From the NCBI GenBank assembly GCA_900768525.1, contig CAAGDF010000004.1, forward strand, positions 1 through 23,940: a stretch of 23,940 nucleotides of DNA, read 5' to 3'. The notes under the pieces are model-generated. The model was not told the DNA's origin. It saw nothing but the letters and a program-made list of their open reading frames with translations, and searched no databases. Every line of letters starts with the position of its first letter. Within the stretch, counting starts at the first letter, position 1. This DNA comes from Clostridia bacterium (lineage in GTDB: Bacteria > Bacillota > Clostridia > Christensenellales > Borkfalkiaceae). The position numbers and the translations under genes were made by a program. Below, in pieces: positions 15,080-21,573 of the stretch.

Positions 15080-15856
15080 ATGAACGGAAAAGTCAAAGTA
15101 TCCGGTATCGATACCTCAAGTCTTAAAAATCTCGGAAGAAAGAAAAGCGAAGAACTGATGCTCAGAATCAAAGCGGGCGACGAACTTGCGAAAGAAGAAT
15201 TTATAATGGGCAATCTGAAACTTGTTTTGTCCGTTATAAAACGTTTTCAAAACAGCAAAGTGTCCGCCGACGATATGTTTCAGTCGGGCTGCATCGGACT
15301 TATTAAGGCGGTGGAAAATTTCGACGTTTCGCTCGGCGTATGTTTTTCGACCTATGCCGTACCGATGATTATCGGTGAAATCAAGCGAATTTTGCGCACG
15401 ACAAACAGTTTAAGAGTGCCGAGAAGTATACGTGATTCGGCTTTCAAAGCTTTAAAAATCCGTTCCGAATTAGAAAAAAACGGAGAAGAAGCGACTATGG
15501 CTCAAATCGCCGAAAAAATGAACGTGGAAGAAAAGGAGGTCGTCTATGCGCTTGACGCTATATCCGATCCCGCTTCTATCTTCGATCCCGTTTACAACAA
15601 ATCGGGAGATACTATAGAACTGCTCGATCAGCTTAAAGACGAGGGTAACAACGACGAACGCTGGACGGAAAAAGTCGCATTGGAAAGCGCATTCGACCGC
15701 CTCGGCGAACGTGAAAAGAAGATTATTTATCTGCGATATTACGAGGGAAAAACGCAAACGGAAATTTCGGGAGAGGTCGGACTTTCTCAGGCTCAGGTTT
15801 CCCGTCTTGAAAAACTTGCTTTGCTCTTTATGCGCAAGCGTTTGTCTTTTACCTGA
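15080..15856 (+). CDS. sigG: Sporulation sigma factor SigG (late forespore)
   Basis: The product is 258 aa. The ATG at 15080 has AGGAGA about 7 nt upstream. The N terminus KVKVSGIDTSSL is the SigG-type opening (compare KVEICGVDTSKL of Bacillus subtilis SigG) and is the reason to prefer SigG over SigF. Region 2 has NLKLVLSVIKRF, DMFQSGCIGLIKAVENFD and CFSTYAVPMIIGEIKR. Region 3 includes RVPRSIRDSAFKAL, then a DAISDPASIFDPVY segment very like SigG. Region 4.2 is the helix-turn-helix TEISGEVGLSQAQVSRLEK. SigG directs RNA polymerase to late forespore genes after engulfment. In many spore formers sigG follows spoIIGA and sigE; here neither is adjacent. The call implies that the host sporulates or descends from spore formers. 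Confidence 0.9.
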   Translation: MNGKVKVSGIDTSSLKNLGRKKSEELMLRIKAGDELAKEEFIMGNLKLVLSVIKRFQNSKVSADDMFQSGCIGLIKAVENFDVSLGVCFSTYAVPMIIGEIKRILRTTNSLRVPRSIRDSAFKALKIRSELEKNGEEATMAQIAEKMNVEEKEVVYALDAISDPASIFDPVYNKSGDTIELLDQLKDEGNNDERWTEKVALESAFDRLGEREKKIIYLRYYEGKTQTEISGEVGLSQAQVSRLEKLALLFMRKRLSFT

Positions 15857-15890
15857 TAGAGCAAGAAAAAAAATGCAAATTATAAAAATT

Positions 15891-15912
15891 GCGGGCATAT
15901 TGCCCGCTTTTT
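15891..15912 (+). terminator. Terminator of sigG
   Basis: A 7-bp perfect stem GCGGGCA (15891-15897) with TGCCCGC (15901-15907), a 3-nt loop and TTTTT, 34 nt after the stop. Confidence 0.88.
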
Positions 15913-15999
15913 GTTTACCTTACGAAGTTTAAGCCGATCGCTGCTTAAGAATTATTTTTCAAAAAAATGCGGCAATGTTTTTCAGCCGTTTTATTTTAC

Positions 16000-16028
16000 T
16001 TGCAAAAAACAATTTTGAAATATATAAT
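16000..16028 (+). promoter_or_regulatory. Sigma-A promoter of pyk
   Basis: TTGCAA (16000-16005), a 17-bp spacer and a perfect TATAAT (16023-16028). It predicts a leader of about 145 nt before pyk. Confidence 0.75.
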
Positions 16029-16120
16029 ATAGCGGCATAGTGCGGTTATTTTTTTGCCGCAGTGTGCTTTCATCGATTTTTGCTTTGAAAATTTTTTTCG
16101 ATACTTACAGCATAAACAAA

Positions 16121-16144
16121 ACGGTCGCAAATTCGGGCGACCGT
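16121..16144 (+). other. Stable hairpin in the pyk leader
   Basis: An 8-bp perfect stem ACGGTCGC/GCGACCGT with an 8-nt loop ends 30 nt before the GGAG ribosome binding site. A second inverted repeat, GCGGCA/TGCCGC, lies earlier (16032-16061). There is no T run, so it is not an ordinary terminator; it may stabilise the mRNA or regulate it. Confidence 0.55.
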
Positions 16145-16181
16145 GGTTTTGCCTGTATTCGGTATCGGTTACGGAGATATT

Positions 16182-17588
16182 ATGAAAAAAACAAAGATTA
16201 TCTGCACGCTCGGACCTTCTTCGTGCGATATTAAAACCGTTTCCGCAATGGCGGATGCGGGCATGAACGTCGCAAGGCTCAATTTTTCTCACGGCACTCA
16301 CGAAGAGCACGCCGCAAGAATTGCAATCGTAAAGCAAGTACGCGAGGCGAAAAAGATGCCCATCGCCATATTGCTTGACACAAAAGGTCCCGAATTTCGT
16401 ATAGGCACGTTTGCAGACGGAAAAATCAAACTCAAAAAAGGCGACAGGTTTTCTTTTACGCCCGAAGAAATCGAGGGCACTCGGTCGCGCGTTTCGGTAA
16501 CTTACAAAAAAATAACGTCGGTAATGAAAAAAGGCGATAAGATTTTACTAAACAACGGACTTATGATTTTTACCGTCGATAACGTTACCGAAAAGGACGT
16601 CGAGTGTATAGTCGAGGTCGGCGGCGAACTTTCGGGAAGGAAATCAATGTTTTTCCCGGATAAACAACTCGAGCTTGATTTTCTTTCGGAGAACGACAAA
16701 AAAGACCTTCTTTTCGGTATAGAACAGGGTGTTGATTACATAGCGCTGTCATTTGTTTCAAACGCGAATGACGTAATCGACGTAAAGAATTTTCTTAAAG
16801 CCAACGGCGGCGAAAAAATCGAGGTCATCGCCAAAATCGAAAGTCGTACGGGAGTTAACAATTTGTCCGCGATTATGAAAGAAGCCGACGGCATTATGGT
16901 TGCGAGGGGCGATCTCGGAGTAGAAATTCCATTTGAAGAACTTCCCGACGTGCAAAAAAATATGATTAACGAATGCCGAATCTACGGCAAGCGCGTAATC
17001 ACCGCTACCGAAATGCTCGAATCTATGATTCATAATCCCAGACCTACCCGTGCGGAGATTTCCGACGTTGCAAATGCGGTGTACGACGGTACTTCCGCGG
17101 TAATGCTTTCGGGCGAAACGGCTGCGGGCGAATATCCCGTGCGCGCGGTTGAAACTATGGCTAAAATAGTCGAGCGCGCCGAAAATCACGAAGAATATAT
17201 TCAGCTCATCGATAATTTTGCAATCAAAACGCCGGGTGAAGCGTTATCGCATGCCGCAAGTCTTCTCGCAAAAGATCTTAACGCAAAAGCCATTGTTGTT
17301 TGCACGCGTACGGGGCTTACCGCGCGTATGGTGTCGCGTTTCCGCCCGAATATTCCTATAATAGGGCTGACGACCGACGAGCGTGCATATCAGAAACTTG
17401 CGCTCAGTTGGGGCGTGTTTCCGTTCAAAGCCGAAGAGTACGGCTCGGTGGACGTTTTGTTCTATTTTGCGAAAATAGCGGCGCAAAAAAGCGGATTTTT
17501 AAAGCGCGGCGATAAGATCGTTATAACAGGCGGAACGCCCAACGGCAAGAGCGGTAACACAAATCTTATCTGCGTCGAAACGTTGTAA
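16182..17588 (+). CDS. pyk: Pyruvate kinase
   Basis: The product is 468 aa. The ATG at 16182 follows GGAG by 3-4 nt, and KKTKIICTLGPSS is the standard start. It converts phosphoenolpyruvate and ADP to pyruvate and ATP, the last glycolytic step, in the cytoplasm. Visible motifs include NVARLNFSHG (PEP and nucleotide site), LDTKGPEFRIG, DYIALSFVSNANDV, the catalytic-lysine segment IAKIESRTGV, metal-site MVARGDLGVEIPFEE, and ATEMLESMIHNPRPTRAEISD. The C-terminal allosteric domain is present. The extra PEP-utiliser domain found at the C terminus of some Firmicute enzymes is absent. It has its own promoter and terminator. Confidence 0.97.
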   Translation: MKKTKIICTLGPSSCDIKTVSAMADAGMNVARLNFSHGTHEEHAARIAIVKQVREAKKMPIAILLDTKGPEFRIGTFADGKIKLKKGDRFSFTPEEIEGTRSRVSVTYKKITSVMKKGDKILLNNGLMIFTVDNVTEKDVECIVEVGGELSGRKSMFFPDKQLELDFLSENDKKDLLFGIEQGVDYIALSFVSNANDVIDVKNFLKANGGEKIEVIAKIESRTGVNNLSAIMKEADGIMVARGDLGVEIPFEELPDVQKNMINECRIYGKRVITATEMLESMIHNPRPTRAEISDVANAVYDGTSAVMLSGETAAGEYPVRAVETMAKIVERAENHEEYIQLIDNFAIKTPGEALSHAASLLAKDLNAKAIVVCTRTGLTARMVSRFRPNIPIIGLTTDERAYQKLALSWGVFPFKAEEYGSVDVLFYFAKIAAQKSGFLKRGDKIVITGGTPNGKSGNTNLICVETL

Positions 17589-17620
17589 CCCGCGCGACGC
17601 ATTAAAACTTAAAATATATA

Positions 17621-17666
17621 AAAGTCGCCCTATAAGTCGATTATTCGTACTTTCGGCGGCTTTTTT
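17621..17666 (+). terminator. Terminator of pyk
   Basis: Stem AAAGTCGCC (17621-17629) with GGCGGCTTT (17655-17663, one G-U), followed by a six-T run (17661-17666), about 32 nt past the stop. The loop is mostly copy 3 of the dispersed repeat. Confidence 0.78.
17629..17647 (+). repeat. Dispersed intergenic repeat, copy 3 (degenerate)
   Basis: CCTATAAGTCGATTATTCG differs from copy 2 at two of the first 19 positions. It occupies the loop side of the pyk terminator. Confidence 0.65.
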
Positions 17667-17690
17667 AACGCGTTTTTCTTTTTGCATTAA

Positions 17691-17750
17691 CTTTTGTGCA
17701 GGCAAAATCTTTCGCCGTCGGGTGAATATAGTTTTGCGCAAGCAAAAATT
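17691..17750 (+). repeat. Pair of hairpin-forming direct repeats spaced 40 bp
   Basis: CTTTTGTGCAGGCAAAATCT (17691-17710) recurs as GTTTTGCGCAAGCAAAAATT (17731-17750). Each can fold as TTTTG..CAAAA. They lie in the gap between the pyk terminator and the TIGR04086-type gene. No promoter is certain here. Confidence 0.55.
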
Positions 17751-17808
17751 TTCTCAAGGCATAATAGCGTGCTTTCGTGCATACTTTATTTCGGGAACGA
17801 TAAAAGTA

Positions 17809-18192
17809 ATGTCCGACTTGAGATATAAAATTTGGTTCAGAATCGTAATCGGAATTGCCGCTTCGGCAATAATAACTTTGGTGCTGTTGCTTGTGCTTTC
17901 GGGCGTTGCCGCGCTCATAGGCGTAGGAAAAACGACCGTAAAAATAATGAATATAGTCATTCGTCTTGCGGCGTCGGGTGTTTGCGCGTATATAATGGCA
18001 ACCGGGCGGCGCGCGTTGCTCGGCGGTTTGATTTCTTCGCTGTGTGCGTTTATAGGAACTTCTTTCATATTTTTCATTTTCTCAGGCGTTCCGTCTTTTG
18101 CTTCGATACTCGTAAATTATGCTTTTACGCTTGCGTTTTGCGTCATTTTTTCAATTATTTTCGTAAATTTCAAAAAAACAGCCGATAATTGA
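17809..18192 (+). CDS. TIGR04086-family small membrane protein
   Basis: The product is 127 aa with about four hydrophobic helices (IVIGIAASAIITLVLLLVLS; IVIRLAASGVCAYIM; LGGLISSLCAFIGTSFIFF; YAFTLAFCVIFSIIFV). The ATG at 17809 gives the usual family length; an in-frame GTG at 17722 would add a hydrophilic extension within the repeat region and is not favoured. The ribosome binding site (GGGAACG) is poor. The family has no known function, but in Clostridia it recurs directly upstream of the SCIFF genes, as here. A link to SCIFF export or maturation is an inference from neighbourhood only. Confidence 0.78.
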   Translation: MSDLRYKIWFRIVIGIAASAIITLVLLLVLSGVAALIGVGKTTVKIMNIVIRLAASGVCAYIMATGRRALLGGLISSLCAFIGTSFIFFIFSGVPSFASILVNYAFTLAFCVIFSIIFVNFKKTADN

Positions 18193-18221
18193 TTGTCTTA
18201 TCGTTTACGTTAGTGTATAAT
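18193..18221 (+). promoter_or_regulatory. Promoter of scfA
   Basis: TTGTCT (18193-18198), a 17-bp spacer and a perfect TATAAT (18216-18221), starting immediately after the upstream stop codon. It predicts a leader of about 50 nt. Confidence 0.68.
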
Positions 18222-18266
18222 AAGCAAAGAAAATTAATCGGTCGGCTGTCGGTCGGCTTATTATAC
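18215..18266 (+). repeat. 11-bp inverted repeat spanning the scfA -10 box and ribosome binding site edge
   Basis: GTATAATAAGC (18215-18225) is perfectly complementary to GCTTATTATAC (18256-18266). The left arm contains the -10 box and the right arm ends at the base before the GGAGG ribosome binding site (18267-18271). A CGGTCGGCT direct repeat lies between them. Confidence 0.75.
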
Positions 18267-18277
18267 GGAGGCAAATT

Positions 18278-18442
18278 ATGAAGAGAATTAAAACCGTAGC
18301 TGTTGCAGCAAAAAAATCCGTTGTCGGATGCGGCGAATGCAGAAGTACTTGTCAATCTGCTTGCAAAACCAGTTGTACCGTCGGCAACCAATCTTGCGAA
18401 AAGCAAACCAGAGAAAGAAAAGAAAAGGAAATTCTCGCGTAA
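18278..18442 (+). CDS. scfA: SCIFF ranthipeptide precursor
   Basis: The product is 54 aa, with a strong GGAGG 6 nt before the ATG. Six cysteines lie at residues 18, 21, 25, 29, 33 and 40 (pattern C-x2-C-x3-C-x3-C-x3-C-x6-C), after a basic 17-residue leader and before a charged tail. The core contains CQSACKTSCTVGNQSC, the near-invariant SCIFF (six cysteines in forty-five residues) signature. In the characterised family a radical SAM enzyme joins a cysteine sulfur to a threonine side chain as a thioether. The physiological role is unsettled; signalling or metabolic control in Clostridia has been proposed. The maturase lies just downstream, and a strong terminator separates the two. Confidence 0.96.
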   Translation: MKRIKTVAVAAKKSVVGCGECRSTCQSACKTSCTVGNQSCEKQTRERKEKEILA

Positions 18443-18492
18443 TTCAGGCGGGTTATCCTTATTGAGTTTAATTCTTTAATTCTGTAAAAACG

Positions 18493-18522
18493 GTTTTCCC
18501 GTCTTTCGGGGAAACTTTTTTT
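18493..18522 (+). terminator. Terminator between scfA and scfB
   Basis: A 9-bp stem GTTTTCCCG/CGGGGAAAC (one G-U) has a 5-nt loop and is followed by seven T. It lies 50 nt after scfA and so would limit maturase expression relative to precursor. Confidence 0.88.
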
Positions 18523-18644
18523 GCGTAAAAGCAAGATTTTAATTTTTATCTTTTGCGGTGTTTGCCGTAACGGTGCGCATTTAGCATATAAACGGCGGGC
18601 ATAACTTTTTGTGTCGGCATTTTTCCGACCGATTTGGTGATATA

Positions 18645-19991
18645 ATGGTACATTGTTTTAGTTTTGACGACGATTATTATTTGTACGACGTAGGCAGCGG
18701 CAGTTTACATAAATGCGACGCGCTTACTTGTCAGGTAATCAATAAAAGGCAGGGTTTGCCGTATGATTTCGGCGGCGTTTCGGATGACGTTATCGCGGAG
18801 ATAGAATCCGAGATTGACGAGCTTTGCGCCGAGGGCACGCTTTTCAAAAAAGACGATCCCGTCGTACCAGCAAAGAGCAAGTATGTAAAGGCGTTGTGTC
18901 TGCATATATGCCACGACTGTAACCTGCGTTGCAAATATTGTTTCGCGGGGACGGGCTCGTTTAAAGGCATCCGCTCGTTCATGAGCGAAGAGGTCGCTAA
19001 AAAGGCGATAGATTTTCTTATCGAAAATTCGGGCGACAGAAGAATTCTGGAAACCGACTTTTTCGGCGGCGAACCGCTGATGAATTTCGACGTAGTTAAA
19101 AAGACGGTCGAATATGCAAACGCAAAGGCGGCCGAGCGCGGTAAAAAATTCCTGTTCACGATGACGACGAACGGCGTTTTGTTAAAAGGCGAAATTGCCG
19201 ATTGGCTCAACGAAAATATGGAAAACGTCGTTTTAAGTCTCGACGGGCGCAAAGAAGTGCACGACGAAGTTCGCAAAACCGTCAACGGAAAGGGCAGTTT
19301 TGACGTAATTATTCAGAATTTCAAGAATTTTGTGGCGAAGCGTGGCGATAAATCGTATTATATCCGCGGAACTTTCACCAACAAAAATCTCGATTTTGCC
19401 AAAGACGTTTTGTTTATGGCTGACAGCGGTTTTAAAGAAATCTCGCTTGAACCCGTTGTCCTTGAACCCACACACGAACTTGCTATTCCCGAAAGCGCGA
19501 TTCCGCAAATCAAGGAAGAATACAAAAAACTCGCCCGCGAATATATCGAGCGCAGGAAAAACGGCAGAGGTTTTCATTTCTTTCATTTCAGCATAGATCT
19601 GGAGGGCGGTCCGTGTTTGCAAAAACGCGTAAACGCTTGTGGTGCGGGCAACGAATATTTCTCGGTTACGCCTAACGGGGATATCTATCCTTGCCATCAG
19701 TTTGCCGATAAGCCCGAGTTTAAAATGGGTAACGTATTCGAGGGTAAGTTAGATGAAACCATCCGCGATAAATTCCGTAACAGTTCGCTTTTCACGCGAA
19801 AAGGTTGCGAGAACTGTTTTGCTCGTTATCACTGCAGCGGCGGTTGCGCGGCGAATAATTATGCGTTTAACGGCGATATAAACATACCGTATAAGCCCAC
19901 GTGCGAAATGCTTAAAGCAAGAACGGAATGCGCTATGCATATACTTTCCTGCGAAAAAGAGCAAAAGGAAAACGAAAAGAACGCAAAATAA
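18645..19991 (+). CDS. scfB: SCIFF maturase, radical SAM/SPASM thioether-forming enzyme
   Basis: The product is 448 aa. The ATG at 18645 is chosen because MVHCFSFDDDYYLYDVGSG matches the usual maturase opening, a precursor-binding region; a TTG twelve codons upstream is less likely. The radical SAM [4Fe-4S] motif is Cys92-x3-Cys96-x2-Cys99 in CHDCNLRCKYCFAGTGSF, with two further cysteines just before it (85 and 89). FFGGEPLMNF is the GGE SAM-binding motif. The C-terminal SPASM part has a CGAGNEYFSVTPNGDIYPCHQF segment and GCENCFARYHCSGGCAANNY, which supply the auxiliary clusters. It installs Cys-Thr thioether bonds in the ScfA peptide. There is a weak own promoter at best (TATAAA near 18587), so expression may come from read-through past the terminator. 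Confidence 0.95.
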   Translation: MVHCFSFDDDYYLYDVGSGSLHKCDALTCQVINKRQGLPYDFGGVSDDVIAEIESEIDELCAEGTLFKKDDPVVPAKSKYVKALCLHICHDCNLRCKYCFAGTGSFKGIRSFMSEEVAKKAIDFLIENSGDRRILETDFFGGEPLMNFDVVKKTVEYANAKAAERGKKFLFTMTTNGVLLKGEIADWLNENMENVVLSLDGRKEVHDEVRKTVNGKGSFDVIIQNFKNFVAKRGDKSYYIRGTFTNKNLDFAKDVLFMADSGFKEISLEPVVLEPTHELAIPESAIPQIKEEYKKLAREYIERRKNGRGFHFFHFSIDLEGGPCLQKRVNACGAGNEYFSVTPNGDIYPCHQFADKPEFKMGNVFEGKLDETIRDKFRNSSLFTRKGCENCFARYHCSGGCAANNYAFNGDINIPYKPTCEMLKARTECAMHILSCEKEQKENEKNAK

Positions 19992-20007
19992 AACGGCGAT
20001 AACCAAG

Positions 20008-20029
20008 CCGAATATGACCTAGATAGGGC
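20008..20029 (-). repeat. Dispersed intergenic repeat, copy 4 (degenerate)
   Basis: The - strand reads GCCCTATCTAGGTCATATTC, similar to copy 3 (GCCCTATAAGTCGATTATTC) with a two-base insertion and a one-base loss. It lies just after scfB. Confidence 0.45.
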
Positions 20030-20089
20030 TTATCTATCGTTGAAAACCTTTGTCTGGGTCAAAAAAATCGCAATTAAAGCACAATAAAG

Positions 20090-20122
20090 TCCGAGCCGAA
20101 GCATAACGGTTCGGATTTTTTT
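20090..20122 (+). terminator. Terminator of scfB
   Basis: An 8-bp stem TCCGAGCC (20090-20097) with GGTTCGGA (20108-20115, one G-U) and a seven-T run. Confidence 0.85.
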
Positions 20123-20163
20123 CAAAACTAACCGAAAAATCTTTAAAATACAGTCAAAAATTA

Positions 20164-20192
20164 TTGACTATTTCGCTTATTCATTATATAAT
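20164..20192 (+). promoter_or_regulatory. Sigma-A promoter of secDF
   Basis: TTGACT (20164-20169), a 17-bp spacer and TATAAT (20187-20192). It predicts a leader of about 90 nt that contains a GCGCCG-AAAA-CGGCGC hairpin (20227-20242). Confidence 0.82.
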
Positions 20193-20289
20193 GTCAAAGT
20201 GCATAATCGGTTGAGAATATGCGCGCGCGCCGAAAACGGCGCAAGGAAAAAAGTTACTTTAGAATGCTTTGTTTAAAGCAGGAGGCAGT

Positions 20290-21573
20290 ATGAGCAAGAG
20301 GAAATCAATCGTAATCCTTACTCTTCTCGCTATCGTCGTATTGATTTACGGTTTTATGTCTTTCGTCAGTTTTGAAATTCCCGGAACGATCAAAGACTAT
20401 AACTCGATTTTCAGCACGATCGGCAAGGGTATCGATTTATCCGGCGGATATTACGTGGTTTTGGAACCTGAAGATTCCAAAGGTGCATCGGGATCAGAAA
20501 TTCTCGAAAAGGCACAGGAAGTTATCAGAACGAGACTTGACGACAAGGGTTATACCGAGGCGATCATTTCTGTTCAGGACGGCAATAAAATCCGTGTAGA
20601 AATTCCGCAAGTAGACGACGACGGTTCGGTTCTCGAAATTATCGGTCAGACGGGCGAACTTCAGTTCAGAGACAGTGAAGGCACCGTATGGCTTAACGGC
20701 GAGGATCACATTGCGGGTGCAGCGGTCGGAATGGACCAGAGCACCGGCGAATACGTTGTACGTCTTGATTTTACACCCGCAGGTCAAAAGAAATTTACCG
20801 AAGCGACCACCAAGATTTACAATGATCTTTCCGATAAGAAATTGTACATCTACCTTGGCGATACGGTTATTTCGTCACCGACCGTTCAGGGCGTTCTTTC
20901 TCAGTCGTCTGCACAGATAACGGGTTACGGCGACAGCTATGAAGAAGCCGATAACATCGCTACCATAATAGACAGCGGTAAACTTCCTATCAAGTATACC
21001 GTTACCGAATCGAGAAGTATAAGCTCAAAACTCGGCGAAAATGCCGTTGATAACAGTATGATCATGGGAGCTATAGGTCTTTTGATTATTTGCTTGCTTT
21101 TGCTTGTTCGCTACAAGGGAATGGGTATTGCGGGCGTTGTTTCGATGATAATCTACGTTTTGCTTTACGTTTTATTCCTTGCTATCATTCCGGGCGTACA
21201 GCTTACTCTTCCGGGTATCGCAGGTATCTTGCTCTCGATAGGTATGGCGGTTGACGCAAACATAGTTATATTTGAAAGAATTCGCGAAGAATACGCTATG
21301 AATAAGACGGTTGAAGCCTCTATCAAACAAGGTTTCAGACATGCTGTGGTTACCGTTCTCGACTCGAACATTACGACCATTCTGGCTGCTATCGTTCTCT
21401 GGCTTATCTGCCCGGGTACGATTAAGGGCTTTGCGATTACGTTGCTTATCGGTATCGTTCTCTCGCTGTTTGCGTCCATCCTGGTTACCAGATGGATATT
21501 GCATCTCCTTATGCCCCTTCCTTCCAATCAGGACAAGTTCCTCAGCCTTAAAAGAGAAGGAGGTAACGACTAA
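20290..21573 (+). CDS. secD: Protein translocase subunit SecD
   Basis: The product is 427 aa. The ATG at 20290 has AGGAGG 5 nt upstream. SecD, with SecF, uses the proton or sodium gradient to help pull secreted proteins across the membrane after SecA-driven entry. An N-terminal membrane helix is followed by GKGIDLSGGYYVVLEP, the P1 external domain (about 45-245) and a five-helix RND-type membrane block containing LLSIGMAVDANIVIFERIREEY, whose Asp322 matches the conserved charge-relay aspartate. It is shorter than proteobacterial SecD, as is usual in Clostridia. The stop overlaps the secF start in TAATG. Confidence 0.97.
   Translation: MSKRKSIVILTLLAIVVLIYGFMSFVSFEIPGTIKDYNSIFSTIGKGIDLSGGYYVVLEPEDSKGASGSEILEKAQEVIRTRLDDKGYTEAIISVQDGNKIRVEIPQVDDDGSVLEIIGQTGELQFRDSEGTVWLNGEDHIAGAAVGMDQSTGEYVVRLDFTPAGQKKFTEATTKIYNDLSDKKLYIYLGDTVISSPTVQGVLSQSSAQITGYGDSYEEADNIATIIDSGKLPIKYTVTESRSISSKLGENAVDNSMIMGAIGLLIICLLLLVRYKGMGIAGVVSMIIYVLLYVLFLAIIPGVQLTLPGIAGILLSIGMAVDANIVIFERIREEYAMNKTVEASIKQGFRHAVVTVLDSNITTILAAIVLWLICPGTIKGFAITLLIGIVLSLFASILVTRWILHLLMPLPSNQDKFLSLKREGGND

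Noticed and set aside
15080..15856. SigF instead of SigG
   Set aside because: The N-terminal GIDTSSL and the DAISDPASIFDPVY segment match SigG, and spoIIAA/spoIIAB, the usual partners of sigF, are not next to it.
17722..17808. Longer N terminus for the TIGR04086-type protein from a GTG start
   Set aside because: It would translate through the hairpin repeat region and add a poorly membrane-compatible segment; the shorter form has the usual family length.
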